Shown piece after piece: positions 59,493 to 64,000 of a stretch of 64,000 nucleotides of DNA (its first letter is position 1; each line of letters begins with the position of its first letter). This DNA comes from a virus. The notes under the pieces were generated by a model. The model made no database searches and was not told where the DNA came from. It was given only the letters and a program-made list of their open reading frames with translations. The stretch is taken from IMG/VR virus record IMGVR_UViG_3300028393_000019, positions 186,001 through 250,000 of that record. The stretch is one strand, 5' to 3'. The translations under genes were made by a program, and so were the position numbers.

Positions 59493-60944
59493 ATGGCCCA
59501 ACTATTAAATGTAACAGAAGACGGCACCGTCATAATGGACAAAGTAGCCCTGAAATACACATCAGGGAGCATAATCCATTCTGGAAGTCTTGAAGTAATC
59601 AACTCTGTACAGATCGACAACAATCTAGTTGTTGCTGGAACCATCACGGCCGACACGTTCAATGTTAAGAATTTAATCACAGAAAACGGCAGTCTAGCAT
59701 CTGTAGGCAATTGGATTTACAACTCAGAAGCTGAACTAAACGGCAAAGGTTTTACCTGGAGCTGGGGTACTGGACAAACACAACTGGTGTATCGTTCGGG
59801 TAGCAGAATTTGGGCCAACGCTAGTTTTGACATCACAGCAGAATCCAGTTACCGTATTGACAACATTGCTGTGCTTACCAGTAACAGTTTGGGTGCCACT
59901 ATTACCAACAGTAGCCTGACCAGTATAGGCACTCTAAATTCACTTGCAGTGTCCGGCAGTAGCACATTTGCAGACTTTGTTTACATTGACAGCGACAGTA
60001 ATAGAATTGGTATAGGCACACCCGAGCCCAACAGTTCGCTCAGTATTTTAGACAACAACGTGGAACTCACTATAGGCAGTCCGCAGATCAGTCTAGGTGC
60101 CATTGGTACACACAGCAGTCACGATCTTGCTATTGTTACAGACAATATTCCACGTATCACAGTCAAGAATATGGGCGAAGTGCAGATAGGCAACGCTCAA
60201 AGCAACGGTGCTGTGCTACGTGTTTACGGTACTATCTATGCTGATCGTATCGAATCAGCTGGCAGCACAGGCATACCAAAAAGCGTAGAATTCGTATCCA
60301 CGCAAGAATCCAGTATGTTTGGTACAGGTCTAGTATGGACCAGTGGTGCTTTATCACATCAGTTGGTCATGATGGATCATCCTCGCAGACTTTGGACTAC
60401 AGAAAACTTTGATCTTGACAAAGATCGCTCGTATCATATCAACGGTGAAGTGGCCCTTAGCGCCGGCACCCTGGGATCATCTATCACTATCAGCAATTTG
60501 ACCAAATTAGGCATACTGAGTGATCTGCACGTGAGCGGTCCTGCAGTGGTAAAATCAATCACAGCTGGATCTCTAACAGTGGATAACACAGTGTATGGAT
60601 CCGGTGGCTTCTCATATGAAGGACAACCAGTGATCACAGCCTATGGCAATCAAACTATCATAGGCAATAGAGATGTACAAACTGCTCCGGTCAAGATATT
60701 TGGACCGTTGAGCGTGAATGTAAACAATCCAGAACCGGGTGTACAGTTCAGCGTCAACGGTGATGTCAGTATCGGCGGCAAAAAGTTTACCAATGGTATA
60801 GGTGTTCCAAGTAGTGGTACATTTACACAGGGCGACATTTGCTGGAACATAGGACCGCAGCCAGGCGGATATGCGGGTTGGATTTGTACAGCCAGTGGAA
60901 CCCCAGGAGCATGGGCGCCGTTTGGATTGATTGCTAGCCAATAG
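59493..60944 (+). CDS. Tail-fibre/structural-type protein, 483 aa
   Basis: Beta-rich repetitive protein. A unit with SNSLGATITNSSLTSIGTLNSLAVSGS (about residues 130-165) recurs as AGTLGSSITISNLTKLGILSDLHVSG (about 325-355), each preceded by a Trp/Arg-rich block (RIWANASFDI..., RRLWTTENFDL...). So the two halves are a diverged tandem duplication. The C-terminus (TQGDICWNIGPQPGGYAGWICTASG) is a common end domain of phage fibres. Divergent from the 57180 gene, with its own late-type promoter. Confidence 0.75.
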   Translation: MAQLLNVTEDGTVIMDKVALKYTSGSIIHSGSLEVINSVQIDNNLVVAGTITADTFNVKNLITENGSLASVGNWIYNSEAELNGKGFTWSWGTGQTQLVYRSGSRIWANASFDITAESSYRIDNIAVLTSNSLGATITNSSLTSIGTLNSLAVSGSSTFADFVYIDSDSNRIGIGTPEPNSSLSILDNNVELTIGSPQISLGAIGTHSSHDLAIVTDNIPRITVKNMGEVQIGNAQSNGAVLRVYGTIYADRIESAGSTGIPKSVEFVSTQESSMFGTGLVWTSGALSHQLVMMDHPRRLWTTENFDLDKDRSYHINGEVALSAGTLGSSITISNLTKLGILSDLHVSGPAVVKSITAGSLTVDNTVYGSGGFSYEGQPVITAYGNQTIIGNRDVQTAPVKIFGPLSVNVNNPEPGVQFSVNGDVSIGGKKFTNGIGVPSSGTFTQGDICWNIGPQPGGYAGWICTASGTPGAWAPFGLIASQ

Positions 60945-60946
60945 AG

Positions 60947-60974
60947 TTGACCTTTACAGTTAAATCTGTATAAT
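60947..60974 (+). promoter_or_regulatory. Sigma70-type promoter of the queD-like gene
   Basis: TTGACC (60947-60952), 16-base spacer, TATAAT (60969-60974). The expected transcript start is 60981, at the 5' edge of the predicted pseudoknot leader. Confidence 0.65.
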
Positions 60975-60981
60975 TACTATA

Positions 60982-61024
60982 TGCGGACTTAGGCATTCAT
61001 CCCGCAATATAAACTCTGCATGCC
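60982..61024 (+). ncRNA. Predicted H-type pseudoknot leader, preQ1-riboswitch-like
   Basis: P1: TGCGG (60982-60986) pairs with CCGCA (61002-61006). P2: GGCAT (60992-60996), in the P1 loop, pairs with ATGCC (61020-61024). The A/T-rich third loop is 61007-61019. This nested order is the H-type pseudoknot used by preQ1-I and similar riboswitches, and the downstream gene is of the QueD family. The loop lengths differ from preQ1-I, so the ligand is open. The ribosome site AAGGAG (61036-61041) lies 11 bases after P2. Confidence 0.5.
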
Positions 61025-61047
61025 ATTGCTTAATCAAGGAGATTACA

Positions 61048-61533
61048 ATGGCAAAATTTTACTCAACAAAAACTTACGGAAACGACCGCGGCTTATCATG
61101 CTGTTTTAGACAATGGCGTGCCACACACAGCCACTGCTCGACACTACATGGTTACTCAATCGGCATCAAGCTAATCTTTGAATGCGATACACTAGATGAC
61201 AAAAACTGGTGTATGGACTTTGGTGGGCTTAAAGAATTTAAAGCGTGGGCAGACTATATGTTTGATCACACGTTAGTAATCGCAGAAGATGATCCTCACT
61301 TAGAAACATTCCAAAAACTAAATGCAATTAAGGGCGGTTTTGAAGACAGCGGAATATGTGATCTACGCATTGTGCCCGGAGTAGGCTGTGAAATGTTTGC
61401 TAAAATAGCCTACGATAAAATGGCTGAACTTTTGGCAAGTGGTGATATGCGTTATCCAATTAATCCAACAGTAAGAATCAAATCGGTCGAGGTGTTCGAA
61501 CATGGCGCAAATTCGGCTACCTACGAAGGTTGA
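61048..61533 (+). CDS. QueD-like 6-carboxytetrahydropterin synthase homologue
   Basis: 161 aa. CFRQWRATHSHCSTLHGYSIGI, NWCMDFGGLKEFKAWADYMFDHTLVI and IKSVEVFEHGANSATY follow the QueD/6-pyruvoyl-tetrahydropterin synthase fold. The usual CxxxHGH zinc motif reads CSTLHGY, so one His is Tyr; the first zinc His lies in ATHSH. QueD makes an early intermediate of queuosine and 7-deazaguanine. AAGGAG is spaced 6 bases from the ATG. Distant companion of the QueC-like gene at 6191. Confidence 0.83.
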   Translation: MAKFYSTKTYGNDRGLSCCFRQWRATHSHCSTLHGYSIGIKLIFECDTLDDKNWCMDFGGLKEFKAWADYMFDHTLVIAEDDPHLETFQKLNAIKGGFEDSGICDLRIVPGVGCEMFAKIAYDKMAELLASGDMRYPINPTVRIKSVEVFEHGANSATYEG

Positions 61534-61747
61534 TTTTTATATTGAGTGGCTCGCTACTGTATCATTTTTATGTTCAGTGGCGTTGACCTCTCTTAACTAC
61601 TATCCAACTTATCTATATATCAGTCTATTAACCAATGTACTTTGGTTAATAGTAGGTATTATCTGGCGCAAATGGTCGCTCATAACAGTTGAATTTGTCG
61701 TCTGTTTCATGTATACTATAGGTATTATAAACTACTGGCTACACTAA
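61502..61747 (+). CDS. Small membrane protein, 81 aa
   Basis: Three hydrophobic helices (about 18-30, 37-53, 60-78) with short polar links; no family recognised. It overlaps the QueD-like gene by 32 bases; its stop TAA overlaps the ATG of the next gene (TAATG). Confidence 0.55.
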   Translation: MAQIRLPTKVDFYIEWLATVSFLCSVALTSLNYYPTYLYISLLTNVLWLIVGIIWRKWSLITVEFVVCFMYTIGIINYWLH

Positions 61748-62772
61748 TGAAACGTCTCGGCTTTGCCTGCAAGTGGATCGATCGTCCAGATCAAGTGGAC
61801 GGTATCAGTCCAAAAGACGATGCAAAAAAATACAACACTGGTTCGACTACAGTTTCTTGGTTAAATAGACAATCGAGAGATCAAGCGGAACAAAAGTTAT
61901 GGGACCTAATGGTAGGCAATATCGAGGCAACTCGAAAGTTGGTAGAACGTGTCAGCACACTTGACCCTCATCTTAGGATGGTTAGGATTAGCAGTGACAT
62001 TCTCCCTGTTTATACTCACGCTGACTTTGCTGATTATTGGCGTAAACCTGACGTGGTTTCATACGCCGAAACCGCGTTTAAAAGAGTGGGCGATCTTGCT
62101 CGCAATAGCAATGTTCGGTTGTCTATGCATCCTGGGCAGTTTACTGTCCTGGCAAGCGATAACCCAGGCATTGTCGAACGCTCAATCGCAGAGTTCGAAT
62201 ATCACACAGACATGGCCCGCTGGATGGGCTATGGAAAGTCGTTTCAAGACTTTAAAATCAATGTACACATATCAGGTAAACAAGGTCCCGAAGGTATCAG
62301 ACGAGCCTACGGAAAACTAACACCCGAAGCTCGAAACTGTATTACAATCGAAAACGAAGAAAACTCATGGGGGCTAGATGATTGTCTCACTATTAGCGAT
62401 ATTATACCTATTGTTCTTGACGTTCATCATTTTTGGATTCGAGAAGGAAGTTACTTAGATCCTAGCGATATCCGAGTTACACGGGTTGTTGACAGCTGGC
62501 GCGGCCTTCGTCCTACTATGCATTACTCCATATCAAGAGAAGACTATCTTGTTGGACACGATCCAATGGTTCCACCAGACCATAAACAGCTTCTTTTAGA
62601 CGGTTACAAAAAGCAAAAGCTCAGAGCCCACTCTGACTTTTATTGGAATACAAAAGTTAGTGAATGGGCCTTGAGCTTTTTAGAAACACACGATATTATG
62701 TGCGAATCTAAGGGTAAGAACTTGGCTAGCTTTGCTCTATACGAGCAAGCTAAACTACTTAAACTGCTTTAG
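61747..62772 (+). CDS. UV damage endonuclease (UvdE/UVDE family)
   Basis: 341 aa TIM-barrel metal-dependent endonuclease that nicks DNA 5' of UV photoproducts. VRISSDILPVYTH, SMHPGQFTVLASDNPGIV, NVHISGK, ITIENEENSWGLDDCL, VLDVHHF and MHYSISRE are the conserved metal and active-site blocks in the expected order. The sunlit-water habitat suggested by the genome fits. Its end overlaps the convergent small gene by 14 bases. Confidence 0.9.
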   Translation: MKRLGFACKWIDRPDQVDGISPKDDAKKYNTGSTTVSWLNRQSRDQAEQKLWDLMVGNIEATRKLVERVSTLDPHLRMVRISSDILPVYTHADFADYWRKPDVVSYAETAFKRVGDLARNSNVRLSMHPGQFTVLASDNPGIVERSIAEFEYHTDMARWMGYGKSFQDFKINVHISGKQGPEGIRRAYGKLTPEARNCITIENEENSWGLDDCLTISDIIPIVLDVHHFWIREGSYLDPSDIRVTRVVDSWRGLRPTMHYSISREDYLVGHDPMVPPDHKQLLLDGYKKQKLRAHSDFYWNTKVSEWALSFLETHDIMCESKGKNLASFALYEQAKLLKLL

Positions 62773-62974
62773 GCTTACGTGGAGCACGTGGCTTTTTAAC
62801 AGCTGGTGCTTTCTTAGCCGCTGGCTTTTTCTTAGCTGGTGCCATAGATTCTACAACTGCTTGTGTAGCTTGTTCAGCAACTGCTGTAGGTGCAGGAGTT
62901 TCCACTTTATAAGGAACTTCTGCTTCTACTGCTTTAGGCTTAATACCAAATAGTTTTTTAATGTGATGTAACAT
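62759..62974 (-). CDS. Histone-H1-like Lys/Ala/Pro-rich small protein, 71 aa
   Basis: The N-terminal MLHHIKKLFGIKPK is followed by an acidic/neutral linker and a very basic tail of AKKKPAAKKAPAVKKPRAPRKPK type, as in bacterial H1-like DNA-binding tails. Would bind DNA or RNA non-specifically, perhaps in DNA packing. ATG at 62974 has AGGAG upstream and an exact TATAAATA late promoter. Confidence 0.65.
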   Translation of the reverse strand: MLHHIKKLFGIKPKAVEAEVPYKVETPAPTAVAEQATQAVVESMAPAKKKPAAKKAPAVKKPRAPRKPKAV

Positions 62975-62994
62975 AGTTAAATCTCCTAGTCCAA

Positions 62995-63009
62995 TATTTA
63001 TAATAAATA
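62995..63009. promoter_or_regulatory. Palindromic divergent late promoter pair
   Basis: TATAAATA on the minus strand (62995-63002) and AATAAATA on the plus strand (63002-63009) share a base; ATATTTAT-A-ATAAATAT is a perfect inverted repeat around it. The minus gene starts 20 bases away with a ribosome site; the plus gene 5 bases away without one. Confidence 0.6.
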
Positions 63010-63014
63010 TCATT

Positions 63015-63575
63015 ATGTATAACTTTATTAGGTACGTTAGTTTAAATGAGGGCTACTCTCCCAAAACATTGGAGCAATCTCCCTTGCCATACGCCAAGGA
63101 TGATTTAGAGCCAGTCAAAAGTGAAGATACTATAAACTATCATTATGGAACACTGTACAAAGGATATGTAGATCGCTACAACAAAGGTGAAGGAGATCCC
63201 GACTTCAACGAAGCAGGTGCTTTTTTACATGACATTTATTTCAAACAGTTTCATAAACCCACAGGTAACAATCATCCCGATCACATAGCTTTGAATTTTA
63301 TCAACAAACACTTTAAGACTTTTGAAAATTTCCGAGACAAAGTGCAAAAGTCAGCTATGGGTATACAGGGGTCTGGTTGGGTATACCTGGCTCGTGATGG
63401 GTCAATCAAAACTATCAAGAATCATGAGATTCGAATGGATATCATACTGCTGATTGACTGGTGGGAACATGCTTGGGCTTTGGATTATCAAGCTGACAAA
63501 AAAGCCTACTTGCGAAACATCTACAAAATAATCAACTGGAATGTGATTGGCTCTAGAGTTGGTCGAGTGTCTTAA
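63015..63575 (+). CDS. Fe/Mn superoxide dismutase
   Basis: 186 aa, usual SOD length. SPLPYAKDDLEPVKSEDTINYHYG gives the first metal His (H43), GAFLHDIYF the second (H72), and IDWWEHAWALDYQADKKAYLRNIYKIINW the Asp and His (D148, H152). GSGWVYL is also typical. Would convert superoxide to peroxide, complementing the peroxiredoxin at 42411. Iron or manganese preference cannot be read. The ATG is 5 bases after a late-type motif. Confidence 0.88.
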   Translation: MYNFIRYVSLNEGYSPKTLEQSPLPYAKDDLEPVKSEDTINYHYGTLYKGYVDRYNKGEGDPDFNEAGAFLHDIYFKQFHKPTGNNHPDHIALNFINKHFKTFENFRDKVQKSAMGIQGSGWVYLARDGSIKTIKNHEIRMDIILLIDWWEHAWALDYQADKKAYLRNIYKIINWNVIGSRVGRVS

Positions 63576-63840
63576 GACTGCTGGCCGGCATTGACCATAC
63601 TTTTCTAGCTTCCACGCCCTTGAGCTGGGCAAACTTTTTAGCGTCACAATCACCACACACATGGTATACATTGTTGCTTAGTCGCTTGGGATCCATTGAT
63701 CCCCTATCTCGTGTAAACACTTCCTGACAACAGTCGCATCTGAACACAAGTACTTGCTTTTCTCGCACATAGGTGTGAGTAAATCCCCGATTACTGGTTC
63801 TTACATAGTGGTTTTGTCGCTGTTCTGTTCTGATATACAT
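63553..63840 (-). CDS. Small zinc-ribbon protein, 95 aa
   Basis: FRCDCCQEVFTR and VYHVCGDCDAKKF supply two CxxC pairs, the pattern of a four-Cys zinc ribbon; the rest is basic. The frame is open to 63924, but the ATG at 63840 lies 5 bases after TGTAAATA (63846-63853), so it is preferred. The 3' end overlaps the SOD gene by 23 bases. Confidence 0.65.
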   Translation of the reverse strand: MYIRTEQRQNHYVRTSNRGFTHTYVREKQVLVFRCDCCQEVFTRDRGSMDPKRLSNNVYHVCGDCDAKKFAQLKGVEARKVWSMPASSLKTLDQL

Positions 63841-63845
63841 TAATG

Positions 63846-63881
63846 TATTTACATTAAGGTTATAAAATTCTATGCTAAATA
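63846..63881. promoter_or_regulatory. Divergent late-type promoter motifs
   Basis: TGTAAATA on the minus strand (63846-63853), 5 bases from the ATG at 63840, and GCTAAATA on the plus strand (63874-63881), 17 bases from the ATG at 63899. Confidence 0.5.
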
Positions 63882-63898
63882 TTACAACAAGGGACAAC

Positions 63899-64000
63899 AT
63901 GATCACTATTTCTGCTTCGGCCAAGACTAAAATTAAAGATTTGATCTACGAAGAGGGCAATCCTAACCTAGCACTGCGTACATTTGTACAGGGCGGCGGG
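63899..64000 (+). CDS. A-type Fe-S cluster carrier, 5' end only (ErpA/IscA family)
   Basis: 34 codons visible before the window ends. MITISASAKTKIKDLIYEEG...LALRTFVQGGG matches the N-terminus of IscA/ErpA/HesB proteins, where LRxxVxGGGCSG precedes the first cluster-binding Cys (the Cys lies just beyond the edge). Such carriers deliver Fe-S clusters to client enzymes; the nine radical-SAM enzymes of this window need them. AAGGG-type ribosome site upstream. Confidence 0.82.
   Translation, partial: MITISASAKTKIKDLIYEEGNPNLALRTFVQGGG

Noticed and set aside
1-64000. A bacterial chromosome or genomic island instead of a phage
   Set aside because: No ribosomal, tRNA-synthetase or core metabolic operons; fibre-type genes, T4-type late octamers and many phage-typical auxiliary genes. 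Host-like genes (LPP20-like, YccA, IF-1) fit acquisition. Not fully excluded without capsid or terminase genes in view.

Overview
The window looks like part of a large T4-like (tailed, contractile-tail type) bacteriophage genome from a Gram-negative aquatic host. The reasons are: almost gap-free packing with start/stop overlaps (ATGA, TAATG); two large repeat-built tail-fibre-type genes (57180-59423 and 59493-60944); phage-typical auxiliary genes (T4-type ATP-dependent DNA ligase, UV endonuclease UvdE, ClpP, MazG-like pyrophosphohydrolase, SpeD, QueD-like protein); and repeated octamers ending in TAAATA, including three exact copies of the T4 late promoter TATAAATA, just upstream of gene starts. 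No capsid, portal, terminase or polymerase gene is in the window, so the phage assignment is strong inference, not proof. The DNA is AT-rich throughout. No stretch over 300 bases lacks a gene; the longest gap is about 100 bases.

Layout. (A) 1-32960 is a very unusual accessory region that resembles a natural-product or modification locus. It holds 13 proteins with the HxD...H (usually plus R) signature of Fe(II)/2-oxoglutarate (2OG) oxygenases, five of them near-tandem paralogues, and eight radical-SAM enzymes. It also encodes a flavin-dependent halogenase, a PLP enzyme, a class III aminotransferase, a glycine-amidinotransferase-like enzyme, a QueC-like PP-loop ATPase, a nitroreductase, AdoMet decarboxylase, a methyltransferase, a fatty-acid desaturase and three SGNH hydrolase-like proteins. 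(B) 32960-46769 starts with a tRNA-like gene and holds small genes, most read rightward: translation initiation factor IF-1, an AbrB-like protein, three HExxH proteins, a metallophosphoesterase, an MBD4-like DNA glycosylase, several lipoprotein/membrane proteins (entericidin-like, LPP20-like, Bax-inhibitor family), MazG-like, peroxiredoxin, ClpP and DNA ligase. (C) 46760-55926 is a sugar/glycan cassette: an N-twitch radical-SAM protein, two paralogous glycosyltransferase-like proteins, an RmlC-like epimerase, three NAD-dependent epimerase/dehydratases and a split, minimal thiamine-pyrophosphate enzyme (E1-alpha-like and E1-beta-like). (D) 55923-60944 holds a conserved hypothetical protein and the two fibre-type genes. 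(E) 60947-64000 holds a QueD-like gene behind a predicted pseudoknot leader, UvdE, a histone-H1-like tail protein, Fe/Mn superoxide dismutase, a zinc-ribbon protein and the start of an A-type Fe-S carrier (ErpA/IscA type).

Expression logic, as inferred. Six sigma70-type promoters (TTGACA-type box, 16-17 base spacer, TATAAT-type box; four exact) serve the tRNA and parts of regions B, D and E. The late-type octamers serve the whole of region A, the sugar cassette and the fibre genes, and come in two spacing classes: 4-7 bases before the ATG (predicted leaderless or nearly so) and 17-20 bases before it. This suggests that the chemistry of region A is made late, together with virion parts, which fits modification of virion proteins or surface structures better than early takeover. 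All eight convergent gene pairs overlap tail to tail, so no simple terminator separates opposite operons.
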